From Brevundimonas naejangsanensis (lineage in GTDB: Bacteria; Pseudomonadota; Alphaproteobacteria; Caulobacterales; Caulobacteraceae): a stretch of DNA of 64,000 nucleotides. Of this stretch, positions 53,436-63,284 are shown one piece after another. The position numbers were made by a program, and so were the translations under genes. The notes below the pieces were generated by a model. The model was not told the DNA's origin. It did not search any database and was given only the letters and a program-made list of their open reading frames with translations. The stretch spans positions 2,532,501 through 2,596,500 of the forward strand of contig NZ_CP032707.1 of the NCBI RefSeq assembly GCF_003627995.1, written 5' to 3'. Each line of letters begins with the position of its first letter. The first letter of the stretch is position 1.

Positions 53436-54226
53436 AGGCGGTGATCGGGGCGCTCGCCCTGGCGATGGCGGGATGGAGCGGAGCGGCGACGGCGGCGCCC
53501 CTGCGCGTCATGGCCCTGGATCAGTGCGCTGACCAATTCGTCCTGGCCCTGGCGCCCGATGCGGAACTGGCGCTGTCGCCGCGCGCCGACGACCCGGATT
53601 CCTGGATGCGGGCCCAGGCCGAGGGGCGCCGACGCGTGCGGCCGACGCTGGAGGCCGCCGTGGGGTTTCGGCCGGACGTGGCGGTGCGCTACTGGGGCGG
53701 CGACGCGCGCCTGCTGGCCGCGCTGGAGCGGGACGGCGTCCGCACCGTGACCATCGCCGACGCCTCGGACCTGGACGGCGTGCGCGCCAACATTCGCGTT
53801 TTGGCCCAGGCGCTGGAGCGCCCCGAGCGCGGCGAAGCCCTGGTGCGGCGCCTGGACTCCCAACTGACGAAGGCCGAGGGCGCGGGGCGCGGTCGAAAGG
53901 CTGTCTATGTCACCGCCGGCGGCTTCACGACGGGGCCGGGATCGCTGATGGACGCCGTGCTGCGCGCGGCGGGTTTCCGCAACGGCGTCGAACGGGCCGG
54001 GTATCAGCCGCTGGGGCTGGAGCGGGTGTTGCTGACGCCGCCGGCCCTGTTCGTGAAGGGCTTCTTCGATCTGGCGCGCTCGGACTGGCGGGGGGCGGGG
54101 CGGCATCCGGTGATGCGACGCGTCATGCAAGGGCGGACAGCGGCCGAGCTGCCGGGCGCTGTCCTGACGTGCCCGGCCTGGTTCGCGGGCGACGCCGCCG
54201 CCTTATTGGCCGAGCAGGCGTCATGA
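53432..54226 (+). CDS. Periplasmic substrate-binding protein (BtuF/FecB-like)
   Basis: 264 aa. Signal peptide about 1-20 (AATAAP cleavage). It has the helical-backbone metal-receptor layout: two lobes joined by a long helix (about 120-150). It begins LRVMALDQCADQFVLALAP, as in proteins for cobalamin or iron-siderophores, but no lipobox. The start is GTG overlapping the TetR stop (GTGA). It is followed with an ATGA overlap by the permease. Ligand: vitamin B12, haem or a siderophore; not resolvable here. Confidence 0.85.
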   Translation: MKAVIGALALAMAGWSGAATAAPLRVMALDQCADQFVLALAPDAELALSPRADDPDSWMRAQAEGRRRVRPTLEAAVGFRPDVAVRYWGGDARLLAALERDGVRTVTIADASDLDGVRANIRVLAQALERPERGEALVRRLDSQLTKAEGAGRGRKAVYVTAGGFTTGPGSLMDAVLRAAGFRNGVERAGYQPLGLERVLLTPPALFVKGFFDLARSDWRGAGRHPVMRRVMQGRTAAELPGAVLTCPAWFAGDAAALLAEQAS

Positions 54227-55212
54227 GGCGGTCGGTCGTTCTGAACGCCGTCCTGGCTGCAGCGATCCTGGCGGCGCTGGCCTTGGCCGTGACCCTGGGC
54301 GAGACCCGCTTCAGCGGCGCAGACTATGCCAAGGCCTTGGCCGAGCCACGGTCCGGGACGGGCGAGGTGCTGTGGCTGGTGCGCGCGCCGCGCGCCGTCT
54401 GCGCCCTGTTCGTGGGCGCCGCCCTGGGGCTGGCGGGGGCGGTGATGCAGGGACTGTTGCGCAATCCGCTGGCGGAGCCGGGCGTGCTGGGGGTGTCGGC
54501 GACCGCCGCCTTCGCTGCCGCGACGGCGATCGTCCTGGGCCTAGCCGCCGTGCCGGGCGCGGTGGAGATCGCGGCCCTGATCGGCGCGGGACTGGCGGGC
54601 GGTCTCCTGATCGCCATCGCCGCCAGGGTGCGCGCGCCCGAGGCCCTGATCCTGTTCGGGGTGGCCCTGTCCAGCTTCGCGGGCGCGGCCACCGCCCTGA
54701 TCTTCAATCTGTCGCCGTCGCCTATCGCCTCCGCCGAAGTGATGAGCTGGCTGCTCGGTTCGGTCGAGAACCGCAGCTGGGTCGACGTCGCCTGGGTCGG
54801 GCCGGTTCTGGCGGTCGCGGCCGTCCTGGCCGCAGGGGCGGCGCCGGGGCTTCGCATGATGACGCTGGGCGAGGAGGCGGCGCGCGCCTCGGGCCTGTCG
54901 ATGGGCCGGATGCGCGTCCTGGCTCTGGCCGCCTCGGCCCTGGCGGCGGGGGCGGCGGTGGCCGTGGCGGGCGTGATCGGCTTCGTCGGCCTGGCCGCGC
55001 CGCATCTGGTGCGGGCGGCGGTGCGCGGCGATCCGGGGCGGCTGCTGGCGCCCTCGGCGCTGGCGGGCGGGTTGATGCTGGTGCTGGCCGATCTGCTGGC
55101 GCGGATGCTGCCGACGGATCAGGAGCTGAAGTTGGGCGTGTTCACCGCCCTGGTCGGCGCGCCCCTGTTCGCCCTGATCGCCTGGCGCGCGGCGCGGGAG
55201 TGGCGGCTGTGA
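54223..55212 (+). CDS. FecCD/BtuC-type ABC transporter permease
   Basis: 329 aa with about ten membrane helices, typical of the FecCD family that takes up B12, haem or iron chelates. The family stretches VMQGLLRNPLAEPGVLGVS (TM2-3) and GVIGFVGLAAPHLVR (coupling with the ATPase) are intact. ATG at 54223 overlaps the binding-protein stop. The single permease gene would form a homodimer. The last codons overlap the ATPase start (GTGA). Confidence 0.93.
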   Translation: MRRSVVLNAVLAAAILAALALAVTLGETRFSGADYAKALAEPRSGTGEVLWLVRAPRAVCALFVGAALGLAGAVMQGLLRNPLAEPGVLGVSATAAFAAATAIVLGLAAVPGAVEIAALIGAGLAGGLLIAIAARVRAPEALILFGVALSSFAGAATALIFNLSPSPIASAEVMSWLLGSVENRSWVDVAWVGPVLAVAAVLAAGAAPGLRMMTLGEEAARASGLSMGRMRVLALAASALAAGAAVAVAGVIGFVGLAAPHLVRAAVRGDPGRLLAPSALAGGLMLVLADLLARMLPTDQELKLGVFTALVGAPLFALIAWRAAREWRL

Positions 55213-55976
55213 CGGCGGCGCTGCTGGAGCTTGAGGACGCCCACGCGCGGCTGGCCGGGGCTCCCGTGCTGGACGGGGCCGACCTGAGCGTGCGTCCGGG
55301 CGAGGTCGTGGCCCTGTGCGGCCCCAACGGCGCGGGCAAGTCGAGCGCGATCCGCGCAGGTCTAGGCCTGCTGCCGCTGAGCCGGGGCGCGGCGCGGCTG
55401 GGCGGTGACGAGGTGCGTCGCCTGTCGGAACGCGCGCGCGGCGCCCGCGCGGCCTATCTGCCGCAGGAGCGGTCGATCGCCTGGAACCTGCCCGCCGTCG
55501 AGGTGGCCGCCCTGGGCGCGCCCTTCCTGGCGGGCGCGGCGGCCCTGGATCGCGCCCGCGCGGCGCTGGATGAGGTCGGGATCGGCCACCTGGCCGACCG
55601 GGGCGTGGGCGAGATGTCCGGCGGCGAGCGCGCGCGGGTCCTGTTGGCGCGCGCGCTTGTGGTGGACGCGCCGCTGTTGATCGCGGACGAGCCCATCGCC
55701 GGGCTGGACCCCGACGCGCAGCTTTTGGTGCTGGAGCGGCTGCGCGCGCGCGCCGACGCGGGCGGCGGGGTGCTGGTCAGCCTGCACGACCTGACGCTGG
55801 CGGCGCGCTACGCCGACCGCTTGGTGGTGATGAGCCGCGGGCGCGTCGCGGCCGACGGGCCGCCGACCGAGGCCCTGTCGCCGGCGGTCCTGAGGTCGGC
55901 CTTCAACCTCGACGGCGTCTGGCTTGAGGCGCTGGACGGGCCGCTGCTGGCGGCCCGTCGCCTGCATCAGGGCTGA
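55209..55976 (+). CDS. ABC transporter ATP-binding protein (BtuD/FecE-like)
   Basis: 255 aa. Walker A GPNGAGKSS (about 37-45), Q-loop in YLPQERSIAWN, ABC signature MSGGERARV, Walker B LLIADEPIAGLD and H-loop His in SLHDLTLA are all present. It energises the FecCD-type importer. The start is a GTG overlapping the permease stop; the longer frame upstream is the permease read out of frame. Its end overlaps the convergent lytic transglycosylase by 10 bp. Confidence 0.93.
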   Translation: MTAALLELEDAHARLAGAPVLDGADLSVRPGEVVALCGPNGAGKSSAIRAGLGLLPLSRGAARLGGDEVRRLSERARGARAAYLPQERSIAWNLPAVEVAALGAPFLAGAAALDRARAALDEVGIGHLADRGVGEMSGGERARVLLARALVVDAPLLIADEPIAGLDPDAQLLVLERLRARADAGGGVLVSLHDLTLAARYADRLVVMSRGRVAADGPPTEALSPAVLRSAFNLDGVWLEALDGPLLAARRLHQG

Positions 55977-58018
55977 TAGGGGCGCGGTCCGGCGTAGGGC
56001 GGCGTGCCCCGCGCCAGGTCCGCCGACGGCGTCAGCGGCGCCGACCCGCCGTTCAGCCGGGCGCGATAGACCTGCATGTTCTCCATGACCCGCATCATGT
56101 AGTTGCGCGTCTCGGTGAAGGGGGCGCACTCGATGAAGTCGATGGGGTCGACCTGGCTCTGACGCGGATCGCCGCAACGGGCCGTCCATTGCGGCGGGCG
56201 CGCCGGCCCGGCGTTGTAGCCGATGGTCGCCAGCAGGGGCGATCCGCCGAAATTATTGATCAATTCGCCCAGGTGATAGCTGCCCAGGGTCATGTTGACC
56301 TCAGGGTCCCACAATTGCTCGGCGCTGAACGAGCGACCCATGCGGCGGGCCACGCCCTGGGCCGTAGCGGGCAGGAGCTGCATCATGCCGCGTGCGTCGG
56401 CGCCCGAGCGGACCAGGGGATCAAAGCTGGACTCCTGACGCGTGATCGCCAGGGCGAACTCGTTCGGCGCCATGCCCGCCACCTGCTGCGGCAGACGCAC
56501 CGGATACATGCGCTCGGGCATGACGAAGCCGCGTTGGCTGGCGGCGCGGCCAACCATCATCGAGCCGAACTGGTCGCCGTAGCCCTGCATCAGGTCGAAC
56601 AGCTGCGCCAGGTCATAGGGCGAGGGCAGGGCGTCATCCAGGTGATAGGCGAAGACCCGCATCAGGGTCTGTTCGCCGCCAATCTGGCCCAGGATGCGGG
56701 TGGCGCGCACCACCTCATTGCCCTCGAAACGGTTCACGTCCTCGCGCGTGGGGGCCGGTTCGCCGGGGAGAACCAGCGTCGTGGCCCCCGCCTTTTCCGC
56801 CGCCAGCTGGCCGTAGAAGGTCTGCCAGTGCTCGGCTCCGGCCTGATACCAGCGCTGGGCGCCGTCGCGGTCGCCCTTGGCCTCGGCGGCGCGGCCCAGC
56901 CAGTAGAGGGCGCGGCCCTGGGTGATCGGGGTCGAGGAGGCGTTGCGCAGGGTCTCGAAATGCTGCGCCGCCGTGGCCGGATCGTTCAGCTTGGTCAGGG
57001 CGACCCAGCCGGCGAAGAACTCGGCGTCGACCTTGCGCTCGCCCGAGGGGAAGCCGTGGCCGTTCATGGCGGCGTAGGCGGCGCGGGGATTGCCCTGCTG
57101 CAGGGCGTCCAGGAAGTAATTGCGGCGCTCGCTCCACAGGGTGTTCTGGCCGTCCAGGTGCGAGGGCGCCGGGGGCAGGGCGGCCAGGATCGGGAAGGCT
57201 TCGGACTGGCGTCCGGCCGAGCGCAGCAGACGCACCCGCTCCAGCACCACGGCCGGGTCATTGGCCTGGGCCGGCGTCAGGCCCGCGACGATGGCGTCGG
57301 GAGAATAGGCGGCGCGCAGGGCCATCACGGCGTTGGCCACGGCCTGGCGGTCGGCCGGGGCTAGGGCGACCATGGCGCGGGTCGCCGGACCATGCGGGCC
57401 AAGCAGCAGCATGTTCAGGCGCGCCGCATGGTCGTCGCTGGTCAGCCAACCGCTCCAGCGCGAATAGATTCGGCTTTGCTGAGCCTCTTCAAAGCTCTGG
57501 GTCCGCCACCAGTCGCGAATCAGGGCCTGGGCCTCCGGGCGACGGCCGGACTGTTCCAGCGCCCCGGCCAGGGCGATGGCGCCCTGGGCCGTCGTCGGCG
57601 CGCTGCCGTTGAAGAAGGCCAGGACGGCGTTTGGCGACTGGCCCGCCATGTCCAGGGCGCGCTCGCCCGCCGCCCGACGCGATTCGCCGCGCGGCCAGTT
57701 GGTCAGGTCGGTCTGGGCGCGCGCGAGGTCGGCGTAGGACAGCTGCTTGTCCGAGGTGTCGACCAGGGCCCATTCGACCAGCTTGCGCGCCGTGGGGTCG
57801 GAAATCCGGGCCATGATGGATTGCGTGCCCGTCACGTCGCGGGCGCGTGCGGCCGCAAGGCCTTGCTGCACCAGAACGGCGTCCTGCGGGCTGATGATGC
57901 CGCTCTGGCTGGCTGAATAGGCGGCGGGCGCGCTGTTCAACACGTCCTGAGCAGGCGGAGTCAGAATCGCCAGGGCGGCGGCCACGGTCGTCGCGATCAT
58001 CAGTCGGCTGATCCTCAT
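55967..58018 (-). CDS. slt: Soluble lytic murein transglycosylase (Slt family 1A)
   Basis: 683 aa. Signal peptide about 1-30, a long helical superhelix (about 45-480) as in Slt70, and a C-terminal goose-type lysozyme-like domain (about 500-650): the catalytic Glu in [38 protein letters not shown] and [16 protein letters not shown]. It cleaves peptidoglycan between MurNAc and GlcNAc to form anhydroMurNAc. Larger than E. coli Slt70 by about 40 residues. Convergent with the ABC transporter operon and divergent from dapA. Periplasmic. Confidence 0.94.
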   Translation of the reverse strand: MRISRLMIATTVAAALAILTPPAQDVLNSAPAAYSASQSGIISPQDAVLVQQGLAAARARDVTGTQSIMARISDPTARKLVEWALVDTSDKQLSYADLARAQTDLTNWPRGESRRAAGERALDMAGQSPNAVLAFFNGSAPTTAQGAIALAGALEQSGRRPEAQALIRDWWRTQSFEEAQQSRIYSRWSGWLTSDDHAARLNMLLLGPHGPATRAMVALAPADRQAVANAVMALRAAYSPDAIVAGLTPAQANDPAVVLERVRLLRSAGRQSEAFPILAALPPAPSHLDGQNTLWSERRNYFLDALQQGNPRAAYAAMNGHGFPSGERKVDAEFFAGWVALTKLNDPATAAQHFETLRNASSTPITQGRALYWLGRAAEAKGDRDGAQRWYQAGAEHWQTFYGQLAAEKAGATTLVLPGEPAPTREDVNRFEGNEVVRATRILGQIGGEQTLMRVFAYHLDDALPSPYDLAQLFDLMQGYGDQFGSMMVGRAASQRGFVMPERMYPVRLPQQVAGMAPNEFALAITRQESSFDPLVRSGADARGMMQLLPATAQGVARRMGRSFSAEQLWDPEVNMTLGSYHLGELINNFGGSPLLATIGYNAGPARPPQWTARCGDPRQSQVDPIDFIECAPFTETRNYMMRVMENMQVYRARLNGGSAPLTPSADLARGTPPYAGPRPYQP

Positions 58019-58115
58019 TCATCTCTGGTTGCGGCCGGGCGGCGGGCAACCTACCCTTTGCCGGTCAGTCGGGCGGAACCGCCGCCCCTTCTCTCCGCGC
58101 AGGTACCTTGTTCCC

Positions 58116-59000
58116 ATGACCGCCCCCTTGTTCAAGGGCGTGATCACCGCCCTGATCACACCTCTTCGTGACGGAAACGTGGACGAGGCCGCTTTCAAGC
58201 GCCTGTTGGAACGTCAGATCGCCGCCGGGGTTCACGGCGTGGTGCCCATGGGCACCACGGGCGAGAGCGCGACTCTGCACCTGGATGAGCACAAGCGCGT
58301 GGTCGAGCAGTGCGTCGAGATCGCCGCCGGCCGCATCCGCGTGATCGCGGGCGCCGGCTCGTCCGCGACGGACAAGGCGATCGAATTGACCCGCTTCGCC
58401 AAGACGGTCGGCGCCGACGGCGCCCTGGTCGTCACGCCCTATTACAACCGGCCCTCTCAGGCCGGGATGCAGGCGCATTTCGAGGCGCTGGCCGACGCGG
58501 TGCAACTGCCGATCCTGCTCTACAACGTGCCGGGACGCACCGGCGTGGACCTGGCCAACGAGACGGTGGCGGCCCTGTCGGCCCACCCGAACATCGTCGG
58601 CATCAAGGACGCGACGGGCGAAATCGCGCGCGCCAGCTGGATGCGGGCCAACATCGCGGGCGCCTTCGACCTGATCTCGGGCGATGACTCCAGCTATCTG
58701 GGCTACGCCGCGCACGGCGGCGTGGGGGTGATCTCGGTCACCTCCAACGTGGCCCCCGAGGCCATGGTCGCCCTGCATGAGGCGGTCCAGGCCGGCGATC
58801 TGGCCACGGCGCGCGCCTGGCAGGAGCGGCTCATCGGCCTGCACAAGGCGCTGTTCCTCGACAACTCGCCGTCGCCGACCAAATACGCCCTGGCCAAGCT
58901 GGGCCTGTGCACTGAAGAAGTGCGCTTGCCTCTGGCGCCGACGGCCGACGCGGTGAAGCCCGCCATCGAAAAGGCGCTGGCGGAGGCGGGGATCGCCTGA
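58116..59000 (+). CDS. dapA: 4-hydroxy-tetrahydrodipicolinate synthase
   Basis: 294 aa. It condenses pyruvate with aspartate semialdehyde, the committed step to lysine and diaminopimelate for the cell wall. The motif [14 protein letters not shown] is at about 38-51, the catalytic Tyr is in [10 protein letters not shown], and the Schiff-base Lys lies in IVGIKDATG. Start 58116 ([13 protein letters not shown]) matches the family; the longer frame adds 29 residues. Its stop overlaps the smpB start (TGATG). Identification is firm. Confidence 0.98.
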   Translation: MTAPLFKGVITALITPLRDGNVDEAAFKRLLERQIAAGVHGVVPMGTTGESATLHLDEHKRVVEQCVEIAAGRIRVIAGAGSSATDKAIELTRFAKTVGADGALVVTPYYNRPSQAGMQAHFEALADAVQLPILLYNVPGRTGVDLANETVAALSAHPNIVGIKDATGEIARASWMRANIAGAFDLISGDDSSYLGYAAHGGVGVISVTSNVAPEAMVALHEAVQAGDLATARAWQERLIGLHKALFLDNSPSPTKYALAKLGLCTEEVRLPLAPTADAVKPAIEKALAEAGIA

Positions 59001-59470
59001 TGGCCGCCGACGCGCCGAAACAGAAGACGCTCGCCGAGAACCGCCGCGCCCGCTTCGACTACTTCCTCGAGGATCACATCGAGGCCGGAATCCAGTTGCT
59101 GGGCACGGAGATCAAGTCGCTGCGCGACGGTCGGGCCAACATCACCGAGAGCTACGTCTCGCCCGAGGGGCGCGAACTGGTGCTGATCAACGCCGACATT
59201 CCGCCCTACAAGATGGCCAACCGGTTCAACCACGAACCGCGCCGCCATCGGAAGCTGCTGCTGCATCGCAAGCAGATCGACAAGCTGATCGGCGCGGTTC
59301 AGCGTGACGGCCGCACCATCGTGCCCCTGCGCCTCTATCTGAACGAGGCGGGCAAGGCGAAGCTGGAAATCGCCCTGGCCAAAGGCAAGAAGCTGCATGA
59401 CAAGCGCGAGGCCTCGGCCGAGCGCGACTGGCAGCGCGACAAGGCGCGCCTGCTGCGTGACAAGGGATGA
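59000..59470 (+). CDS. smpB: SsrA-binding protein SmpB
   Basis: 156 aa. It binds tmRNA and takes it to stalled ribosomes. Family stretches [36 protein letters not shown] and the C-terminal basic tail [26 protein letters not shown], which folds into the mRNA channel. Translation is probably coupled to dapA (1-bp overlap). No ssrA (tmRNA) gene was seen in the window. Identification is firm. Confidence 0.98.
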   Translation: MAADAPKQKTLAENRRARFDYFLEDHIEAGIQLLGTEIKSLRDGRANITESYVSPEGRELVLINADIPPYKMANRFNHEPRRHRKLLLHRKQIDKLIGAVQRDGRTIVPLRLYLNEAGKAKLEIALAKGKKLHDKREASAERDWQRDKARLLRDKG

Positions 59471-59556
59471 CGGGGGGCTGGTTTGCTGTTCCGCTTTGCG
59501 CGCCGCCCGACGCGCGGTAAACGACCGTTGATGGGGTGCGTCTTGCGGAGTTCACG

Positions 59557-61971
59557 GTGAGGATAGCCGAACGCTGGTTCGTCATGGCGGGCGTGGCCCT
59601 GCTGGGCGCCATCGCCGTGGCCGGCCTGGTGGTGGCGATCTACGCCGCCTGGGTGCTGCACGACATGCCTGACGCTTCGGAGCTGGCCGACTATCGTCCA
59701 GCGACGGCGACGCGGGTCTATGCCGGAGACGGCACCCTGATCGGCGAGTTCTCGGACCAGCGCCGCATCTACGTCACCTATGAGCAGGTGCCGCCGACGG
59801 TCGTTCACGCCTTTCTGGCGGCCGAGGACCAGAACTTCTTCAGCCACGGCGGCATCGACGTGTCCGGCATCGGCCGGGCCATGTTCAAGAACGTCTTCAA
59901 CGTCCTGTCGGGACGGCGACTGGAAGGCGGCTCGACCATCACCCAGCAGGTGGCGAAGAACGTCCTGCTGACCAGCGAGACCAGCCTGAACCGCAAGCTC
60001 AAGGAAGCGATCCTCTCGAGCCGCCTCGAAGCGACGCTGACCAAGGAGCAGATTCTTGAGCTCTATCTGAACGAGATCTACCTCGGCTATCGCTCCTATG
60101 GCGTGGCTTCCGCGGCCTTCAACTATTTCGGCAAGTCGCTGGACCAGCTGACGCCGGACGAGGCGGCCTTCCTGGCGGCCCTGCCCAAGGGACCGAGCAA
60201 CTATCATCCGAAGCGCTATCCCGAGGCCGCCCTGGGCCGTCGGAACTGGGTGCTGGAGAAGATGGCCGACAACAAGTGGCTGACGCGCGAACAGTTGGCG
60301 ACCGCCCTGGCGCGTCCGTTGAACACTCGCGCCGCGCCGCGTCGAGCCGAGTACGCCGACGCCGACTTTTTCGTCGAGGAGGCGCGGCGCCGCGCCATCG
60401 CCCTGTTCGGCCAGGAAGAGGTGAACCGCGGCGGTTACTACCTGCGCACCACCCTGGATCCCAAGCTGCAATCGACGGCGCGCGACGCCTTGATGAAGGG
60501 GCTGGAAAACTATGACCGCCGTCACGGTTGGCGGGGGGCCTGGGGCGAGACCGACTTCGCCGACGGCTGGCAGGCCGAGGCGCTGAAGAAGACGACCCCG
60601 CCCGAACGCCGCACCTGGCAGGCGGCGGCGGTCGAGAGCGCCGCGGGCAATCTGGTGCGCGTCCGCACCGCGCGCGACGGCCAGACCGGAGCCCTGATCG
60701 CCGCCGACGCCGCCTGGGCCAACGCCGGTCGTCGTCCGCTGAAGCGCGGGGACCTGATCTTCGTCGAGCGCCAGGGCGGCCAGTTCGCCCTGAAGCAGGT
60801 GCCCGCCGTCAACGGCGCCCTGGTCGCCATCGAGCCCCAGTCGGGCCGAGTGCTGGCGATGGTGGGCGGTTATTCCTACGCCCTGTCCAGCTTCAACCGG
60901 GCGACCCAGGCGAAGCGCCAGCCGGGCTCGGCCTACAAGCCCTTCGTCTATGCGGCGGCGCTGGAAGGCGACTTCACCCCGGCCTCCATCGTGCTGGACG
61001 CCCCGATCAGCTTCCCCGGCGGACCCGGCGGCCGGGCCTGGACGCCCGAGAACTACAGCCGCGAATATTACGGGCCGCAGACCCTGCGTCGCGGGCTGGA
61101 GCTGTCGCGCAACGTCATGACCGTGCGCCTGGCCCAGGCGGTCGGCATGAAGAACGTCGTCGACCTGTCCAAGAAGATGGGCGTGGTGGACGACATGTCG
61201 CCGAACCTGGCCATGTCGCTGGGGGCGGGGGAGACGACGCCCTATCGCATCACCGCCGCCTACGCCGCCTTCGTCAACGGCGGGCGCAAGATCGACCCCT
61301 ATCTGATCGAACTGGCCCAGGACCGGAACGGACAGACCATTCACCGCGCCGACCGTCGCCAGTGCCGCGACTGCAGCCGCGGCTTCAGCGGTCAGGAATC
61401 GCCGCGCCTGCCGGATCGCGGAACCCAGGTGATCGATCCCATCACCGCCTATCAGATGAGCTCCATGCTGGAGGGCGTGGTCCAGCGCGGGACGGCCGCC
61501 CGGGCGCGCAGCCTGGGTCCCTGGGTCGGCGGCAAGACCGGCACGACCAACGAGTACCGCTCGGCCTGGTTCGTCGGCTTCTCCAGCGACATCGTGGTCG
61601 GCGTCTTCGTCGGCTTCGACGACAACCGCTCGCTGGGCGGGGGCGAGGCGGGCGCCTCGACCGCCGTGCCCATCTTCATCGACTTCATGCAGGAAGCGCT
61701 GAAGGAACGGCCCGCGCGCCCCTTCGTGAAACCCAAGAACGCGATCTTCCGCACGGTCAACGGCATCGAGGAGGCCTTCCGGCCAGGCACCGAGCGCCAT
61801 CTGCGCGAGGAAGCCCCGCGTCCGACGGAGCCTCAAGGGCCGCAAAGCTACAACGACGTGATCCGCCGCGAGCAGGAGGCCGCCCAGGCCCCGTCGAGCG
61901 CCGCGCCTGCCGCAGTCGCGCCGCCGCCGCCGAAGAAGCAGCCGGCCGAGGACTTGAGCGGGCTCTACTGA
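59557..61971 (+). CDS. mrcA: Penicillin-binding protein 1A
   Basis: 804 aa bifunctional peptidoglycan synthase. One membrane anchor (about 7-32) is followed by the glycosyltransferase-51 domain (about 60-240: catalytic Glu in FLAAEDQNFFSHGG, GGSTITQQVAKN), an OB-like insertion, and the transpeptidase domain with SxxK in GSAYKPF, SRN near LELSRNVM, and KTGTT. The tail is Pro/Ala-rich. A GTG start after GCGGAG is chosen; another GTG lies seven codons upstream. Terminator hairpin follows. Family call certain; symbol by analogy. Confidence 0.95.
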   Translation: MRIAERWFVMAGVALLGAIAVAGLVVAIYAAWVLHDMPDASELADYRPATATRVYAGDGTLIGEFSDQRRIYVTYEQVPPTVVHAFLAAEDQNFFSHGGIDVSGIGRAMFKNVFNVLSGRRLEGGSTITQQVAKNVLLTSETSLNRKLKEAILSSRLEATLTKEQILELYLNEIYLGYRSYGVASAAFNYFGKSLDQLTPDEAAFLAALPKGPSNYHPKRYPEAALGRRNWVLEKMADNKWLTREQLATALARPLNTRAAPRRAEYADADFFVEEARRRAIALFGQEEVNRGGYYLRTTLDPKLQSTARDALMKGLENYDRRHGWRGAWGETDFADGWQAEALKKTTPPERRTWQAAAVESAAGNLVRVRTARDGQTGALIAADAAWANAGRRPLKRGDLIFVERQGGQFALKQVPAVNGALVAIEPQSGRVLAMVGGYSYALSSFNRATQAKRQPGSAYKPFVYAAALEGDFTPASIVLDAPISFPGGPGGRAWTPENYSREYYGPQTLRRGLELSRNVMTVRLAQAVGMKNVVDLSKKMGVVDDMSPNLAMSLGAGETTPYRITAAYAAFVNGGRKIDPYLIELAQDRNGQTIHRADRRQCRDCSRGFSGQESPRLPDRGTQVIDPITAYQMSSMLEGVVQRGTAARARSLGPWVGGKTGTTNEYRSAWFVGFSSDIVVGVFVGFDDNRSLGGGEAGASTAVPIFIDFMQEALKERPARPFVKPKNAIFRTVNGIEEAFRPGTERHLREEAPRPTEPQGPQSYNDVIRREQEAAQAPSSAAPAAVAPPPPKKQPAEDLSGLY

Positions 61972-61993
61972 GGCTCTAGTTACACCGCCAACC

Positions 61994-62028
61994 CGGCGCG
62001 CCTGATCGGCAGGCGCGCCGTTTCCGTT
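61994..62028 (+). terminator. Terminator of the PBP1A gene
   Basis: An 11-bp stem CGGCGCGCCTG/CAGGCGCGCCG (61994-62004 with 62010-62020) with a 5-nt loop, followed by TTTCCGTTGT. It lies 23 bp beyond the stop. Confidence 0.8.
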
Positions 62029-62093
62029 GTCTCCCTGTCGGGCCGCGTGCGGCGTGGCGCTGTTTGGGAGGCGTTGTTCGCATGGAGATTGCG

Positions 62094-63207
62094 ATGAGAC
62101 CGGATGTCGAGGCCATGAAGGCCGACATCGAGCAGAGCGTCGCTCTGCTCAGGAGGCGACTTTGACTGGGATGTCGCTCTGGGAAAGCTCGATGAGCTGA
62201 ACGCGCGGGTCGAGGATCCGACCCTGTGGGACAATCCCGAACAGGCCCAGGCCGTCAGCCGCGACCGCTCGCGCCTGGAGGCTCAGGTCAACGCCGTCAA
62301 GGAGATGGAGCAGGGCCTTGAGGACGGGATCATGCTCGCCGACATGGCGGACGAGGAGGGCGACGAAGCCACCCTCGAGGAAGCCCGTGAACAGCTCAAG
62401 GCCATCAAGGACCGCGCCGCCCGCGCCGAGCTGGAGGCCCTGCTGTCCGGCGAGGCCGACGGCAACGACGCCTATCTGGAGGTCAACTCCGGCGCCGGCG
62501 GCACCGAGTCCAACGACTGGGCCGGCATGCTGCTGCGGATGTACAGCCGCTGGGCCCGTTCGCACGGCTATGACGTCGAGCTGCAGGAAGAGGAATCCGG
62601 CGAACAGGCGGGCATCAAGTCCGCGACCTTGCTGATCACGGGGCCGAACGCCTATGGCTGGTTGAAGTCGGAATCGGGCGTTCACCGCCTGGTGCGCATC
62701 AGCCCCTATGACGCGGCGGCCAAGCGGCATACGTCGTTCGCCTCGGTCGGGGTTTCGCCGGTCGTCGACGACAGCATCGAGATCGAGATCAATCCGTCGG
62801 ACGTGCGCACCGACACCTATCGCGCTTCGGGCGCGGGCGGCCAGCACGTCAACAAGACGGACTCGGCGGTGCGTCTGACCCACATTCCGACCAACACCGT
62901 GGTGGCCTGTCAGGCCGGCCGCTCGCAGCACCAGAACCGCGACCAGGCCTGGAAGATGCTGCGCGCCCGCCTGTACGAGCTGGAGCTGCAGAAGCGCGAG
63001 GCCGCGGCTCAGGCCCTGGCCGACGCCAAGACCGACATCGGCTGGGGGCACCAGATCCGCTCCTACGTCCTGCAGCCGTATCAGATGGTCAAGGACCTGC
63101 GGACCGAGGTCGAAACCTCGGACACCCAAGGGGTTCTGGACGGCGATCTGGATCAGTTCATGGGCGCCGCCTTGGCGGCCCGCGTGGGTGAGACCCGCGA
63201 AGGCTGA
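62094..63207 (+). CDS. prfB: Peptide chain release factor 2, programmed +1 frameshift
   Basis: 370 aa after frameshifting. Translation begins at ATG 62094 (after GGAG), reads 23 codons, and meets an in-frame TGA at 62163-62165. The setup AGG AGG CGA CTT TGA C matches the E. coli prfB site in spacing: an internal Shine-Dalgarno sequence at 62151-62156 helps the ribosome slip from CTT to TTG-like pairing, skipping one base. The rest (62164 on) has the GGQ peptide-release loop in [12 protein letters not shown] and, at the codon-recognition tripeptide, SPY ([12 protein letters not shown]) in place of SPF. RF2 ends translation at UGA and UAA, and low RF2 promotes its own frameshift. A terminator follows. 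Confidence 0.97.
62151..62166 (+). promoter_or_regulatory. prfB programmed frameshift site
   Basis: Internal Shine-Dalgarno AGGAGG (62151-62156), spacer CGA, slippery CTT (62160-62162), stop TGA (62163-62165) and following C. These are all the elements of the autoregulatory RF2 frameshift, in the same spacing as in E. coli. Confidence 0.95.
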
Positions 63208-63210
63208 TTA

Positions 63211-63248
63211 AAAAGGGGCGGCCCGGCGGGTCGCCCCTTTTCAATTCT
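63211..63248 (+). terminator. Terminator of prfB
   Basis: AAAAGGGGCG (63211-63220) pairs with CGCCCCTTTT (63232-63241), with a GC-rich 11-nt loop, followed by CAATTCTTT. It lies 4 bp past the prfB stop. Confidence 0.85.
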
Positions 63249-63284
63249 TTCCTCGGGTTTGACCTGAGGATCGGCCTGTCACCG

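Noticed and set aside
54372..55976. Long 534-codon version of the ABC ATPase
   Set aside because: The first 279 codons are the permease gene read out of frame; the GTG at 55209 gives a normal 255-aa ATPase.
58019..59556. ssrA (tmRNA) gene beside smpB
   Set aside because: The flanks are filled by slt, dapA and PBP1A; no tRNA-Ala-like ends were seen.
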